A DNA stretch of 64,000 bases, taken from Pelagibacterium flavum (lineage in GTDB: Bacteria > Pseudomonadota > Alphaproteobacteria > Rhizobiales > Devosiaceae). A model generated the notes under the pieces. The model was given only the letters and a program-made list of their open reading frames with translations. It ran no database searches and was not told the origin of the DNA. The stretch's first letter is position 1. Each line of letters starts with the position of its first letter. Location of the stretch: positions 1,791,001-1,855,000 of the forward strand of contig NZ_CP107716.1 in the NCBI RefSeq assembly GCF_025854335.1. Reading direction: 5' to 3'. This document shows, piece after piece, positions 45,046 through 55,800 of this stretch. A program made the position numbers and the translations under genes.

Positions 45046-46398
45046 ATGAGCGATTTGAAACGCGGAATCAGCCGTCGTCGCGTCGTCAAGACGGGTATGG
45101 CGGGCATCCTGGCGACGGGGGTTTCGCCCCTCATCTTGTCCAAGGGGGCTTGGGCGCAGGAATTTTGCAACGCGCCGACCGGTGATACGGTAACTCTCGG
45201 GTTCAACGTACCCCAAACCGGTGCCTATGCTGACGAAGGGGCTGATGAACTTAAGGCCTACCAACTGGCGGTAGAACATCTCAATGGCGAGGGCGACGGA
45301 GGTCTGATCCCGCATTTTTCGTCCAAAACGCTGACCGGAAATGGCGTTTTGGGCAAGCGCGTTGAATATGTCACCGGCGACACCCAGACCCAGTCTGACC
45401 CGGCTCGTGAATCGGCCCGCCGCATGATCGAACGCGATGGCGCTGTGATGATCACCGGCGGCTCGTCTTCGGGCGTGGCCATCGCCGTGCAAAGCCTTTG
45501 CCAGGACATGGGGATCATCTTCATGGCGGCATTGACTCATTCCAACGACACTACGGGCAAGGACAAGCGCAGATATGGCTTCCGCCATTTCTTCAATGCC
45601 TACCAGTCCGGCGTCGGTCTCGGTCCGCAACTGGGCGCGGCCTATGGCAACAATCGCCGGGCCTATCACCTGACGGCTGACTACACCTGGGGCTGGACCC
45701 AGGAAGAATCGATGATCGCCGCGACCGAAGCGCTCGGTTGGGAAACTGTGGAAACGGTTCGGACGCCGGTGGGTGCCGGCGATTTCAGCCAATACATTAC
45801 ACCGGTTCTCAATTCGGGCGCCGACGTTCTGATCCTCAATCACTATGGCTTTGACGGCATCAATTCGTTGACTCAGGCCACCCAGTTCGGTCTTCGCGAC
45901 CGTCAGGCCAACGGCCAGGATTTCCAGCTTGTCCTGCCGCTGGTCTCCGATCTCATGGCGGCTGGTGCCGGCTCAGCGATGCAGGGCGTTTACGGCACGT
46001 CGAACTGGTACTGGAGCATGCAGGATGAAGGCTCGAAAGCCTTTACCGCTTCGTTTGGAGCCAAATACGGGTCACCCCCCAGCCAGGCCGCGCACACTGC
46101 CTACGTTCAGACACTGCTTTATGGCGACGCCGTGGAGCGGGCAGGGACCTTCTATCCGCCCGAAGTTATTGCCGCGCTCGAAGATTTCGAATTCGACGGC
46201 ATGGGAAATGGCCCCACGCTCTATCGTGGTTCCGATCACCAGTGCTTCAAGGACGTTCTGGTCGTTCAGGGCAAGGAACAGCCTTCCAACGAGTTCGATC
46301 TGCTCGAGGTGGTCAATACCGCGTCGCGCGACAGTGTGACCTACGACCCGGCGATCTTCGGCGGCGACCTGGGCCCGTCCGACCCGCAAATGTGCTGA
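45046..46398 (+). CDS. Branched-chain-type ABC transporter substrate-binding protein (ScfR/Acs-linked)
   Basis: A 450-residue periplasmic protein. SRRRVVKTGMAGILATGVSPL with a twin-arginine start suggests a Tat signal cleaved near AWA-Q (residue 36). The mature part includes TVTLGFNVPQTGAYADEGADE, the Peripla_BP_6 fold start, and GGSSSGVAIAVQSLCQDMG. It is longer than typical LivJ (about 370) and has Cys residues in FCNAPTGD and near the C-terminus (DHQCF and QMC). Its cluster ends in acetyl-CoA synthetase, so a carboxylate, short-chain acid or amide may be the ligand; this is inference. The ribosome site is strong (GGAGGAG). Confidence 0.9.
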   Translation: MSDLKRGISRRRVVKTGMAGILATGVSPLILSKGAWAQEFCNAPTGDTVTLGFNVPQTGAYADEGADELKAYQLAVEHLNGEGDGGLIPHFSSKTLTGNGVLGKRVEYVTGDTQTQSDPARESARRMIERDGAVMITGGSSSGVAIAVQSLCQDMGIIFMAALTHSNDTTGKDKRRYGFRHFFNAYQSGVGLGPQLGAAYGNNRRAYHLTADYTWGWTQEESMIAATEALGWETVETVRTPVGAGDFSQYITPVLNSGADVLILNHYGFDGINSLTQATQFGLRDRQANGQDFQLVLPLVSDLMAAGAGSAMQGVYGTSNWYWSMQDEGSKAFTASFGAKYGSPPSQAAHTAYVQTLLYGDAVERAGTFYPPEVIAALEDFEFDGMGNGPTLYRGSDHQCFKDVLVVQGKEQPSNEFDLLEVVNTASRDSVTYDPAIFGGDLGPSDPQMC

Positions 46399-46470
46399 CG
46401 CCGAACTGACGGTTGTTTGCATGTCCGGCCGCCGCGGTGGCCGGACAAACCTACATCTGGAGCCAAATCG

Positions 46471-47499
46471 ATGGATGCGATTCTCGCGCAATTGCTCAAC
46501 GGGCTGGACAAGGGCGGCGCTTACGCCCTGATCGCCTTGGGCCTCACTCTGGTTTTCGGCACTTTGGGTGTCGTCAATTTCGCTCATGGCGCGCTGTTCA
46601 TGCTTGGCGCATTCTGCGCGGTCACGTTCCGTGCGCTTATTACGATGGAAAGCGTCACGATCGACGAAACCCAGCTTTCGCCCTGGGGCTCGCCTCTCGA
46701 AGTCCGCACGCCGATGGCCGAGATGTGGTTCGGCGATTTCGGCGCGGTGCTCGTTGATTATTCAGTACCGTTTTCGATCCTTCTAGCCATCCCCGTCATG
46801 CTGATCATCGGCGTGGCGATGGAGCGCGGGCTGATCAAGCATTTTTACAAACGTCCCCACGCCGAACAGATTCTGGTGACGTTCGGCCTAGCCATCGTTC
46901 TTCAGGAAGTGGTCAAGGCGTTTTTCGGTCCCAATCCGTGGCCGCAACCGATCCCTTCCGATCTGCGCGGCGCCACCGATGTCGGCGCGCTGTTCGGAAT
47001 GCAGGCTGGTGCGGTGACATACCCGCTTTGGCGGCTGGTCTATCTTGGCTTTTCGCTCGCCGTCCTGGCCGCTGTGTTCGCATTCTTGCGCTTCACGACC
47101 TTCGGCATGGTGGTTCGTGCGGGCATGGCTGACAGGGAAACCGTGGGTTTGCTCGGGATCAATATCGATCGCCGCTTTACGATCATGTTTGGCCTGGCGG
47201 CGGTGGTGGCAGGCCTGGCAGGCGCCATGTACACGCCCCTGCTGCCACCCAACTACAATCTTGGCATGGATTTCCTGGTGCTCTCGTTTGTCGTCGTCGT
47301 GGTTGGCGGCATGGGGTCGCTGCCCGGTGCGGTCGCTGCCGGTTTCCTGCTGGGGATCCTGCAGTCCTTTGCCTCGATGACGGCCATCAAGGCTCTAATT
47401 CCGGGTATCGACCAGATCATCATTTACGCGGTTGCCGTGATCATTCTGCTTGTTCGTCCCCGTGGCCTGCTTGGCCGGCGCGGCGTGATGGAGGCCTGA
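46471..47499 (+). CDS. Branched-chain-type ABC permease (LivH-like), ScfR/Acs-linked
   Basis: A 342-residue permease with [38 protein letters not shown] (in parts, residues 8-45), the LivH hallmark, and the C-terminal [23 protein letters not shown]. An extra loop of about 45 residues between helices one and two ([20 protein letters not shown]) is not seen in the first LivH-like protein. It pairs with the LivM-like protein encoded one base later. Confidence 0.92.
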   Translation: MDAILAQLLNGLDKGGAYALIALGLTLVFGTLGVVNFAHGALFMLGAFCAVTFRALITMESVTIDETQLSPWGSPLEVRTPMAEMWFGDFGAVLVDYSVPFSILLAIPVMLIIGVAMERGLIKHFYKRPHAEQILVTFGLAIVLQEVVKAFFGPNPWPQPIPSDLRGATDVGALFGMQAGAVTYPLWRLVYLGFSLAVLAAVFAFLRFTTFGMVVRAGMADRETVGLLGINIDRRFTIMFGLAAVVAGLAGAMYTPLLPPNYNLGMDFLVLSFVVVVVGGMGSLPGAVAAGFLLGILQSFASMTAIKALIPGIDQIIIYAVAVIILLVRPRGLLGRRGVMEA

Positions 47500-47500
47500 G

Positions 47501-48652
47501 ATGGATTTCTTTCGACTTCCCAAGAACGAATACATCACCCTTGCGGTCTTCTCGCTGGTGGTTCTCACCATGCCGGTCTGGCTGCAGCCGTTAGGGGCGG
47601 CGTATCCGGGGCTCATGCAGCAATTCACGATCTTTGCGATCTTTGCGGTAGGCTTCAATGTCCTCTTCGGTCTCACAGGATATCTCAGCTTCGGCCATGC
47701 GGCCTTTCTGGGTGTCGGTTCCTACACGGCGGTTTGGTCGTTCAAGCTGTTGTCGATGGACGCCATTCCGGCGTTGATCTTCGCCATCGTCATGGCTGGG
47801 GTCTTTGCATTGGTCATTGGCTTTGTGTCATTGCGCCGCTCGGGAATCTACTTTTCGATCCTGACCCTGGCGTTCGCCCAGATGAGCTACAACCTTGCCT
47901 ATTCGGTGCTGACGCCAATCACTAATGGCGAGACGGCCCTGCAGCTAGCTGGCTCTGACCCGCGCGTACTCGATAACCTCTTTGCTGTTGGCACCTCGTC
48001 GACCATCCCCTCTCCGAGTCTTTTGGGCAATGCTCTGGGGGGCATGGGGGGCTTTTATCTCTGCGCCGTGATCCTGCTCGTGGTGTTCTTTATCGCCCAG
48101 AAGATATTCACTTCTCCATTTGGAATGATGCTGCGGGCGGTCAAATCCAACCAGACACGTCTATCCTACATGGGGGTAAACACGCGTCCCTACACGCTGG
48201 CGGCCTTCGTTATTTCCGGCATGTACGCTGGCCTGGCCGGCGGTCTTCTGGCGGTAACCGATCCGCTGGCCGGTGCCGAACGCATGCAGTGGACAGCTTC
48301 GGGCGAGGTTGTCTTGATGACCATCCTTGGTGGCGTCGGCACATTGATCGGGCCGGTCATCGGGGCATGGCTCATCAAATTCATGGAAAATATATTCTCG
48401 GCCTACAATGATCGCATCCTCCAGTTCTATTTCGACTGGATGCCCGACGGTATTCAGGACTTCGCGGTCACCGTGGCGTCGAAATTCGTGGGCGAAGGCT
48501 GGAAGCTCACGGAGGGACTGGTGTTCGTACTGGTCGTCGTCTTCCTTCCGGGCGGTATCATGGAAGGCGTTCGGCGTATCCGCTCGCTGGTCGGCAACGG
48601 CCGCAAGCACGAAGAGACGCAAGCCAAACTCAGCACATCGGCAGCGGAATAG
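47501..48652 (+). CDS. Branched-chain-type ABC permease (LivM-like), ScfR/Acs-linked
   Basis: A 383-residue permease with [21 protein letters not shown] near residue 55, the [17 protein letters not shown] segment and the EAA-like [20 protein letters not shown] near 208. A C-terminal extension of about 70 residues ([21 protein letters not shown] onwards) is longer than usual LivM. It lies one base after the LivH-like stop and 10 bases before the next ATPase gene. Confidence 0.92.
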   Translation: MDFFRLPKNEYITLAVFSLVVLTMPVWLQPLGAAYPGLMQQFTIFAIFAVGFNVLFGLTGYLSFGHAAFLGVGSYTAVWSFKLLSMDAIPALIFAIVMAGVFALVIGFVSLRRSGIYFSILTLAFAQMSYNLAYSVLTPITNGETALQLAGSDPRVLDNLFAVGTSSTIPSPSLLGNALGGMGGFYLCAVILLVVFFIAQKIFTSPFGMMLRAVKSNQTRLSYMGVNTRPYTLAAFVISGMYAGLAGGLLAVTDPLAGAERMQWTASGEVVLMTILGGVGTLIGPVIGAWLIKFMENIFSAYNDRILQFYFDWMPDGIQDFAVTVASKFVGEGWKLTEGLVFVLVVVFLPGGIMEGVRRIRSLVGNGRKHEETQAKLSTSAAE

Positions 48653-48662
48653 GAGGTTGGTC

Positions 48663-49430
48663 ATGGAAGCCAATAAGAATGTCGTTCTGCATGTCGCCGA
48701 TGTGCACAAGAACTTCGGTGGTCTGCATGCTCTCGCCGACATCGACCTGCAGGTCGAGGAGGGCAAGACGCATGCGATCATCGGGCCGAACGGGGCGGGC
48801 AAATCAACCCTGCTCAATGTCATCATCGGACGCATCCCGCCCACCAGCGGCGCTGTGGTCTTTGATGGCACGGTGCTGACTGGCAAGCAGCCCCACCAGA
48901 TCAATCAGCTCGGCGTCTGCCGCGTCTTTCAAACTCCGGAAATCTTTTCCGACCTTTCCGTGCTTCAGAATGTCATGACGCCTGCCTTTGCCCGACGCGA
49001 CGGTGCATTCAAGATCAATCTGGCCAAGCCTTTCGAACGAGAGACAGCTTTGCGCGAGGAAGCCGAAGCTATGCTGGAAGATGTCGGGTTGATTGACCGG
49101 CGCGGCATTCACGCGGGTTCTCTGTCGCGCGGCGACAAACGCCGGCTGGAGCTGGCGATGTGCCTGATCCAGAAGCCCCGGCTTTTGCTACTGGACGAGC
49201 CGACGGCCGGGATGAGCCGTCATGACACCAACACCACAATCGAGCTGCTCAAAAAGATCAAGAGCCGCGGCATGACCAAGGTGATCATCGAGCACGATAT
49301 GCATGTGGTTTTTTCGCTTGCTGACAAGATCTCGGTGCTGGCCGGCGGGCGGATCATCGCCGAGGGCCTGCCCGAGGACGTGCGTGGCGATCCGCGCGTA
49401 CAGGAAGCCTATCTGGGAGGAGCGCATTAA
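48663..49430 (+). CDS. Branched-chain-type ABC ATP-binding protein (LivG-like), ScfR/Acs-linked
   Basis: A 255-residue ATPase: Walker A GPNGAGKST near residue 42, Walker B LLLLDEPTAGMS near 170. The signature is LSRGDKRRLELAM instead of LSGGQ, a variant frequent in LivG (LSYGD). GDPRVQEAYLGG is the usual LivG end. Stop and next start overlap (TAATG). Confidence 0.92.
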   Translation: MEANKNVVLHVADVHKNFGGLHALADIDLQVEEGKTHAIIGPNGAGKSTLLNVIIGRIPPTSGAVVFDGTVLTGKQPHQINQLGVCRVFQTPEIFSDLSVLQNVMTPAFARRDGAFKINLAKPFERETALREEAEAMLEDVGLIDRRGIHAGSLSRGDKRRLELAMCLIQKPRLLLLDEPTAGMSRHDTNTTIELLKKIKSRGMTKVIIEHDMHVVFSLADKISVLAGGRIIAEGLPEDVRGDPRVQEAYLGGAH

Positions 49431-50185
49431 TGAACGCCGTCTCGACAAACATGCAGCCGGAAGCGACGGCTCAGGCCGATGCACCGTTTCTGTCCGTGCA
49501 GGACGTCCACGCCTATTACGGCGAGAGCTACATCGTGCAGGGGGTGAGCTTCGAGGTGCCTCACGGCAAGATTCTTGCGCTATTGGGGCGCAATGGCGCG
49601 GGTAAAACTTCGACCCTGCGCACCATTGCACGGCTCGACAATCCCAGCTTGCACCAGGGGGAAATCTGGCTCGACGGCCAGCCGGTGCATGGCATGAAGG
49701 CCTTTGAAGCGGCTCGATCCGGAATCCAACTCGTTCCGGAGGACCGCCGCATCATTCAAGGGTTGTCGGTCGAGGAAAATCTGGCCCTTGCCCAGGTGGC
49801 GCCGGGCACTGGATGGGACCTTGACCGCATTTACGGTCATTTTCCCCGGCTTGCCGAACGCCGCCGGCAGGAGGGCACGACGCTCTCTGGCGGCGAGCAG
49901 CAGATGCTTGCCATTGCCAGGGCTCTGGCCCGAGATCTCAAGCTCTTGTTGCTCGACGAACCCTATGAGGGGCTTGCACCGGTTATCGTCCAGGAAATCG
50001 AAACAATCCTGCACGAGATCAAGGATCTGGGCATCACCACGATCATTGTGGAGCAGAATGCGGTCGCGGCACTCAAACTGGCCGACCGGGCCGTTATCCT
50101 CGACACCGGAGAGGTGGCGTTCGCCGGGACAGCTCGCGAAGTGCTCGAAAATGCCGAGTTGCGGCAAGAATACCTCGCCATTTAG
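49430..50185 (+). CDS. Branched-chain-type ABC ATP-binding protein (LivF-like), ScfR/Acs-linked
   Basis: A 251-residue LivF-type ATPase with a 20-residue leader before [21 protein letters not shown]. Walker [10 protein letters not shown] near residue 52, signature [15 protein letters not shown] near 150 and Walker [14 protein letters not shown]. It completes the importer, and the acs gene follows 11 bases later. Confidence 0.92.
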   Translation: MNAVSTNMQPEATAQADAPFLSVQDVHAYYGESYIVQGVSFEVPHGKILALLGRNGAGKTSTLRTIARLDNPSLHQGEIWLDGQPVHGMKAFEAARSGIQLVPEDRRIIQGLSVEENLALAQVAPGTGWDLDRIYGHFPRLAERRRQEGTTLSGGEQQMLAIARALARDLKLLLLDEPYEGLAPVIVQEIETILHEIKDLGITTIIVEQNAVAALKLADRAVILDTGEVAFAGTAREVLENAELRQEYLAI

Positions 50186-50196
50186 GAGGATGGACA

Positions 50197-52125
50197 ATGA
50201 ACAGCCAAGCTCCCGTGGCACGGCATACCCGGCTCACGCCGGAGAGTTTTGAAGAAAAATACGCAGCATCGCTATCTAACCCTGAGGCTTTCTGGGCAGA
50301 GCAGGGACGACGGCTGGACTGGATCGAGCCCTACACCAGAATCAAGAACACCACCTTTGCCTACCCGGACGTCTCCATCAAATGGTTCGAGGACGGGGTT
50401 CTCAACGTTTCAGCCAACTGCATTGATCGGCACCTTGCGACCAATGGCGACAAAACGGCGCTGATCTGGGAGCCGGACAGTCCGACAGATCGTGCCCAAC
50501 ACATCAGCTTCCGGCAATTGCACGACGAAGTCTGCCGGTTTGCCAATGTGCTCAAGGATCTGGGTGTCAAAAAGGGTGATCGGGTCACCATCTACCTGCC
50601 GATGATACCGGCAGCGACCTATGCGATGCTGGCCTGTGCCCGCATCGGAGCGCCACATTCGGTCGTTTTTGCCGGGTTCTCGCCCGACGCTCTGGCGGGG
50701 CGGATCAATGACGCGGATTCGAGCATAGTGGTTACGGCCGACGAGGGACGGCGCGGTGGCAAGGCTGTTCCGCTCAAGGCCAATGTCGACAAGGCACTGG
50801 AAGATTGTCCGGGCGTTTCCAAGGTTTTGGTGGTGGAAAATACCGGAGCCGCCGTCGCCATGAAAGGCAGCCGTGATGTCTGGTGGCATGAGGCAGCCGC
50901 CGGAGTGGAGCCGTTCTGTGCTCCAGAGCCAATGAAGGCCGAGGATCCGCTGTTCATCCTTTATACGTCGGGCTCGACCGGCAAGCCCAAGGGCGTCTTG
51001 CACACCACTGGCGGCTATCTTGTCTGGGCCTCTCTGACCCATGAGATGATTTTCGATCCGCGGCCCGATGATGTTTACTGGTGTTCGGCCGATGTCGGTT
51101 GGGTGACAGGACACAGCTATATCGTTTATGGACCTCTGGCCAACGGCGTCACCTCGCTGATGTTTGAAGGCGTTCCCAACTGGCCCGACCCATCGCGCTT
51201 CTGGCAGGTGGTCGACCGGCACAAGGTCAACATCTTCTATACGGCTCCGACGGCCATTCGTGCGCTCATGGGCGCTGGCGTCGAGCACGTCGAAAAGGCC
51301 GACCTTTCATCCTTGCGTCTCATCGGAACGGTGGGCGAGCCGATCAATCCCGAAGCGTGGCAGTGGTATCACAAGCATGTCGGTCGAGGCCGATGCGAAA
51401 TCGTCGATACCTGGTGGCAGACGGAAACCGGCGCGTCGATGATCATGCCGCTTCCCGGCGTGATCCCGACCAAGCCAGGTTCCGCGACCAAGCCGTTCTT
51501 CGGCGTCGATCCGCTTGTTCTGACGCCTGAAGGCCAGGTGATAGAGGAGACCAAGGCGGAAGGGGTTTTGGCGATAGCCGACAGCTGGCCGGGGCAGGCG
51601 CGTACCATATGGGGCGACCATGCGAGGTTCGTCGAGACCTATTTTTCGACCTATAAGGGCCTCTATTTCACCGGCGATGGCGTTCGGCGCGATGAGGACG
51701 GCTATTACTGGATCACCGGGCGCGTTGACGACGTGCTCAATGTCTCCGGCCACCGATTGGGTACAGCCGAGATCGAGAGCGCTCTGGTTGCTCACCCGAA
51801 GGTCTCCGAGGCCGCGGTTGTCGGCTACCCGCACGAAATCAAGGGGCAGGGGATTTATTGCTACGTTACGCTGATGTCGGGAGAACAAGAGAGCGACGAT
51901 CTCCTGGTCGAACTGCGCAACTGGGTTCGCAAGGAAATCGGGCCGATCGCTTCTCCCGATTGCATCCAGTTTGCGCCGGGACTTCCCAAGACCCGCTCCG
52001 GCAAGATCATGCGTCGTATTCTGCGAAAGATCGCGGAAAACGACTTCGGTGCTCTGGGTGATACCTCGACGCTCGCCGATCCTGCGGTCGTCGATAATCT
52101 CATAGACAATCGCCTGAACCGATAG
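50197..52125 (+). CDS. acsA: Acetyl-CoA synthetase (AMP-forming)
   Basis: A 642-residue adenylate-forming enzyme of the Acs family (family length about 650). The ATP motif [22 protein letters not shown] is near residue 255, [17 protein letters not shown] near 409, [19 protein letters not shown] near 490 and the acetylatable lysine motif [13 protein letters not shown] near 605. It makes acetyl-CoA from acetate, CoA and ATP; the same fold also includes propionyl-CoA synthetases. Its place as the last gene of the ABC operon next to an ScfR-like regulator suggests activation of an imported carboxylate. A rho-independent terminator follows. Confidence 0.92.
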   Translation: MNSQAPVARHTRLTPESFEEKYAASLSNPEAFWAEQGRRLDWIEPYTRIKNTTFAYPDVSIKWFEDGVLNVSANCIDRHLATNGDKTALIWEPDSPTDRAQHISFRQLHDEVCRFANVLKDLGVKKGDRVTIYLPMIPAATYAMLACARIGAPHSVVFAGFSPDALAGRINDADSSIVVTADEGRRGGKAVPLKANVDKALEDCPGVSKVLVVENTGAAVAMKGSRDVWWHEAAAGVEPFCAPEPMKAEDPLFILYTSGSTGKPKGVLHTTGGYLVWASLTHEMIFDPRPDDVYWCSADVGWVTGHSYIVYGPLANGVTSLMFEGVPNWPDPSRFWQVVDRHKVNIFYTAPTAIRALMGAGVEHVEKADLSSLRLIGTVGEPINPEAWQWYHKHVGRGRCEIVDTWWQTETGASMIMPLPGVIPTKPGSATKPFFGVDPLVLTPEGQVIEETKAEGVLAIADSWPGQARTIWGDHARFVETYFSTYKGLYFTGDGVRRDEDGYYWITGRVDDVLNVSGHRLGTAEIESALVAHPKVSEAAVVGYPHEIKGQGIYCYVTLMSGEQESDDLLVELRNWVRKEIGPIASPDCIQFAPGLPKTRSGKIMRRILRKIAENDFGALGDTSTLADPAVVDNLIDNRLNR

Positions 52126-52176
52126 AAACACCCGCCGACGGCGTTACCAGCGGCGGGCGTTTCAAGAGGAGACCGG

Positions 52177-52201
52177 GCCCCGGCGGTTGCCGGGGCTTTT
52201 T
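52177..52201 (+). terminator. Rho-independent terminator of the liv-acs operon
   Basis: Perfect 8-base arms GCCCCGGC and GCCGGGGC with loop GGTT, followed by TTTTT. The T-run touches the stop codon of the converging TRAP permease gene. A second stem (CCCGCCG/CGGCGGG, about 52131-52157) sits before it. Confidence 0.9.
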
Positions 52202-54240
52202 CATGCGGGCTGAAGATTGGCTCGGTCGTTGCGCCAGGCAAGCCAGGCGTTATGCCCCAGGATTGCAACGCAGCCAAAGAACCCGGCAATTTCAGCGGCC
52301 GGATATGGCGACAGACAACCAATGGCGGCAAGACAGAGCACCACCCGCAAGACGATATGCATTCGGGTTTGGAAGAAGCCCTCGAGTACGGCGACAAACG
52401 CCACTGTGCCAGCAAGCGCCAACGCGCCGTTCCAAAGCACTATGGGCAGCGGCCCGCCTATGATGATTTCTGGGTTAAACACCATGAACATGGGAATGAT
52501 GTAGAGGCCCTTGGCAAACTTCCACGCCTGGATGCTGGTCTCCATCGGCCCGCTTCGCGCTATTGCTGCCGCTGCAAAACCGGCGAGGGCGACCGGTGGT
52601 GTGACGTTGGAATCCTGGGAATACCAGAACACCACAAGATGCACGATCAGCAGCGGAATGCCGAATTCCTGGTTGAGGGCTGGCCCGACCAGGATGATGA
52701 TCACGATATAGGCGGCGGTGACGGGCAAGCCGAAGCCAAGGATCAAGCTGGCGACAAGCACCAGCAAGAGGGCCAGCAGCACGTACCCGCCGGAGAACGC
52801 GAGCATCATGGAAGTGAATTTCAGGCCCAGGCCGGTGAGGCCAATAATGCCAACGATTATTCCGCCGATGGCGCAGGCGATCGTGACCGTCAGCGCGTTG
52901 CGGGCGCCGACCTCACAGGCCTCAACCAGCTTAAGACCGCCGAGCTTGAGAGCTTCGCCAATCGAGGGGCGTTTGGTTCCGTCCTCCCGCGGTGCGAACC
53001 GGAGCCAGTCATAGCTTCCCTTGAGGATGGCGACGATCAGCACCGAAATAACGGCCCAGAAGCCGACCCGCATCGGAGAAATGCCGAGGACCAACAGATA
53101 CATCAGGGTCGCGAGGGGCACCATGAAGTGCCAGCCGTTTTTCATCACCTCGCGTACGGAGGGCAATTCGCTCGCCGACATGCCCTTCATGTTCTGCTTA
53201 ATGGCGATGATATGGACGAAAAGATACACCGTCAGGAAATAGAGGAACGCCGGAAATATCGATACCAGAACGATGTGGAGGTAGGGGACACCTGTGTATT
53301 CAGCGATCAGGAAGGCTCCGGCGCCCATCAGGGGCGGGGTTATCTGCCCGCCTGTTGAAGCGGCGGCTTCGATGCCCCCTGCCTGCGCGGGTTTGTATCC
53401 GAGCCGCTTCATCAGCGGGATGGTGAAGGGGCCGGTGGTGACCACATTGGCAATGGTCGAACCCGAGATCGATCCCATGGCCGTCGATGCAACGACCGCA
53501 GCCTTGGCCGGGCCGCCCCGACGGCGTCCGGTCGCGGCGTAGGCAAGCTCGATGAAGAAGTGACCCGCTCCGGTGACTTCGAGCACGGCACCAAATAGCA
53601 CGAAAATGAAGACGTAGGTCGCGGCCACGCCGAGCGGGAGGCCGAAAATCCCTTCCTGTCCGAGATAGAGTTGTGCTGCCAGGCGGTCGATGGGGTAGCC
53701 CCGGTGGCTGAGAATTCCCGGTATGATGTCGCCCAGCCACGGCAAGGGCCCGTTTGGTCCCGCCATTGCGTAAAGGATGAAAACGATGCCGATGATGGTG
53801 ATGCCTTTACCGACCACACGCCGGCTGGCCTCGAGGAGGGTGATAACCGCGATCACACCCACTGTAACGTCGGTCGAACTCCAAAAGCCTGCGCGGTCGA
53901 TTATGTCGTTGAGAAAGACGGCGATATAAAAGCCCGATACGATTGCGAGCGCGAAAAATACGGTATCGATCAGGGCTCCTACCGGACCTTGCTTGCGGTG
54001 CGGGCCGGCGACCGGGAACACCAGAAAGGCGATCGTCAGGATGAAGCCAAGATGGATGGATCGTTGGTAGAAGAGACCGAGCGGATTTATGCCCGCTGTG
54101 TAGAGCTGAAACAGCACCAGGGCGACTGACAGAATGATGACCGCCAGACGGATGGGCCAGGGGCGCTCCACCACGGAACTGGTCGGAGGCGGTATGTCCG
54201 GGGTCAGCGTGCCCTGTTGCTGGAAGATCGATTTCAGCAT
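52201..54240 (-). CDS. TRAP transporter fused permease (TAXI type, DctQM fusion)
   Basis: A 679-residue integral membrane protein with about 16-18 predicted helices. It joins a small DctQ-like part (residues about 30-190) to a DctM-like part; GSISGSTIANVVTTGPFTIPLMKRLGYKP and AGGIEAAASTGGQITPPLMGAGAFLIAE (each in parts near 255-310) are the conserved TRAP signatures. Such fused forms accompany TAXI binding proteins. It likely imports a carboxylate using a sodium or proton gradient. It follows the DUF1850 gene with a 7-base overlap. Substrate unknown. Confidence 0.94.
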   Translation of the reverse strand: MLKSIFQQQGTLTPDIPPPTSSVVERPWPIRLAVIILSVALVLFQLYTAGINPLGLFYQRSIHLGFILTIAFLVFPVAGPHRKQGPVGALIDTVFFALAIVSGFYIAVFLNDIIDRAGFWSSTDVTVGVIAVITLLEASRRVVGKGITIIGIVFILYAMAGPNGPLPWLGDIIPGILSHRGYPIDRLAAQLYLGQEGIFGLPLGVAATYVFIFVLFGAVLEVTGAGHFFIELAYAATGRRRGGPAKAAVVASTAMGSISGSTIANVVTTGPFTIPLMKRLGYKPAQAGGIEAAASTGGQITPPLMGAGAFLIAEYTGVPYLHIVLVSIFPAFLYFLTVYLFVHIIAIKQNMKGMSASELPSVREVMKNGWHFMVPLATLMYLLVLGISPMRVGFWAVISVLIVAILKGSYDWLRFAPREDGTKRPSIGEALKLGGLKLVEACEVGARNALTVTIACAIGGIIVGIIGLTGLGLKFTSMMLAFSGGYVLLALLLVLVASLILGFGLPVTAAYIVIIILVGPALNQEFGIPLLIVHLVVFWYSQDSNVTPPVALAGFAAAAIARSGPMETSIQAWKFAKGLYIIPMFMVFNPEIIIGGPLPIVLWNGALALAGTVAFVAVLEGFFQTRMHIVLRVVLCLAAIGCLSPYPAAEIAGFFGCVAILGHNAWLAWRNDRANLQPA

Positions 54241-54743
54241 GAATTTTCTCCCTCGTGTCCTGAGCCATTCAGGACGATGCGCACGGCCTCACGTGGCGCT
54301 ATGGCAGACAGGTTCTCGTCTCGTTGATTGACAATGATCCGGTGGTCGACTCCGGGCGCCCCTACACGCAGGCGCAGGCAATTATTGGGTACGGGCTCGT
54401 TTATGTTCTCGATCCAGTAGCCGCCCTCAGGTGCCGAAACCATCGTGCCGCGGCCAGGAATATGGCCCAGCCCTGCTGCAAAATCGGGTTGATGGGATCT
54501 TTCGAGTAGCATCTGCCCTTCGCTCGCGACAAAGCAGTCCCGGACGAGAAAGTGCTGGACCGAATGATTCCAGAAAATGCACCACCGCGTACCCTCGGCG
54601 ACCGGTTCCTGAAAGATGGTTTGGCCGTTTTCCAGGAGAACTTCCAGCACCAGACCATCGTTCTCGTCGGACAGCGCTACGGTTGAAAGGATCAGGGCGA
54701 GCACCAGGCTCGCCCCACCCATCTTGCCCTTAGGGCCGGGCAT
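54234..54743 (-). CDS. DUF1850 protein of the TAXI-TRAP cluster
   Basis: A 169-residue protein with an N-terminal signal-like helix (MGGASLVLALILSTVALS begins at residue 8). LENGQTIFQEPVAEGTRW and FWNHSVQHFLVRDCFVA show the DUF1850 pattern, followed by HRIIVNQRDENL. DUF1850 proteins often lie between TAXI and permease genes, with no known role; a periplasmic helper is plausible. The ATG at 54743 overlaps the TAXI stop by 14 bases; ATG at 54722 with AAGGG just upstream is an alternative. Confidence 0.8.
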   Translation of the reverse strand: MPGPKGKMGGASLVLALILSTVALSDENDGLVLEVLLENGQTIFQEPVAEGTRWCIFWNHSVQHFLVRDCFVASEGQMLLERSHQPDFAAGLGHIPGRGTMVSAPEGGYWIENINEPVPNNCLRLRVGAPGVDHRIIVNQRDENLSAIAPREAVRIVLNGSGHEGENSC

Positions 54744-55692
54744 TTTCGGGAATGTCCGCTCCGGCTTCCTCGTAGTAGCGGATCGCCCCGGGATGCAGCG
54801 GAATCGGGGTTGCGCCCAGTGCAAACTCGATCGTCGTGTCGTTGGCCGCCGGGTGGATTGCCCGCAGGTAGTCGACCTGCTCATGGAGCAGCTTGGTTAC
54901 CTGATAGGCCAGTTCTTCATCCATGCTGGCGCTGACCACCAGTGCGTTGGGGATGCCGACCGTAGGTGTTTCGGTATCAACACCCTCGTAGCTGTTGGCC
55001 GGAAGAACGTAATCGGCAAAGATCGGCTCGACATCCTTGGCTGCCGCGACTTCTTCTTCGCTCAATGGAATCAGGCGAATTTCGCGGGCCACGGCCAGAG
55101 ACATGATCGAGGAGGTCGGAGGGCCGACGCTCCAGATGCCTGCATCAATATCGCCGTCGCGCAGGGCATCTGCTGTTTCGTTGAAGTTGAGACGCTGGGC
55201 TGCGGCAAGGTCCTCATAAGTGATGCCGTTGGCATCGAGGATGGCCTGGGCGTTGAGTTCGGTACCCGAGCCGGGTGCGCCGACCGAAACCCGCTTTCCA
55301 ACGAGGTCGGACAGCCCTTGGATGTCGGAATCTGCAGGGACGACGATCTGCACGGCGTTGGGATAGAGGGCGCCAAGCGACAGGATATCGACCTGACGAC
55401 CATCGAATGCGCCGGTGCCGGTATAGGCCTGGGCAACGGTGTCTCCGAGCGCGATGGCAAAGTCGGCCGCACCCTGATGGACCAGCGCCATGTTTTCCAC
55501 CGACGCGCCAGTGACTTCGGCAACGGCGCTGTAGCCTTCGAGATTTTCGGTGACCAGTTCGGCCAGACCACCGCCGATCGGATAGTAGGCGCCACCGGTT
55601 CCGCCGGTTGCGATGGAAAGTTGCTGTTGGGCAAACGCGGGTGCGTTCACCGCCAGCGCGCCGATTATGGCGCAGGCTGTCAGAAGTTTCAT
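54730..55692 (-). CDS. TAXI-family TRAP transporter substrate-binding protein
   Basis: A 320-residue periplasmic protein. Signal peptide MKLLTACAIIGALAVNAPAFA (residues 1-20 plus A) precedes QQQLSIATGGTGGAYYPIGGGLAELV, the TAXI hallmark. Further motifs are VGAPGSGTELNAQAILDA near 130 and WSVGPPTSSIMSLA near 190. It binds the substrate of the TRAP permease; glutamate, 2-oxoglutarate and other organic acids are known ligands of the family. ATG at 55692 has GGAGGAAA upstream. It starts a three-gene operon under a sigma-54-type promoter. Confidence 0.93.
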   Translation of the reverse strand: MKLLTACAIIGALAVNAPAFAQQQLSIATGGTGGAYYPIGGGLAELVTENLEGYSAVAEVTGASVENMALVHQGAADFAIALGDTVAQAYTGTGAFDGRQVDILSLGALYPNAVQIVVPADSDIQGLSDLVGKRVSVGAPGSGTELNAQAILDANGITYEDLAAAQRLNFNETADALRDGDIDAGIWSVGPPTSSIMSLAVAREIRLIPLSEEEVAAAKDVEPIFADYVLPANSYEGVDTETPTVGIPNALVVSASMDEELAYQVTKLLHEQVDYLRAIHPAANDTTIEFALGATPIPLHPGAIRYYEEAGADIPENARP

Positions 55693-55800
55693 TGTTTCCT
55701 CCCAATTGCAGCCAAAGGGACTGCATGGTTCCTCTCTAGCGCCGGGATCCCGGTCGCTACACCAGCCACGCTTCCTCTGCATGGCCGGCGAGGTATTTAT

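Noticed and set aside
55742..55753. CCGGGATCCCGG palindrome in the TAXI leader
   Set aside because: Short, GC-rich and downstream of the promoter; no support for a function.
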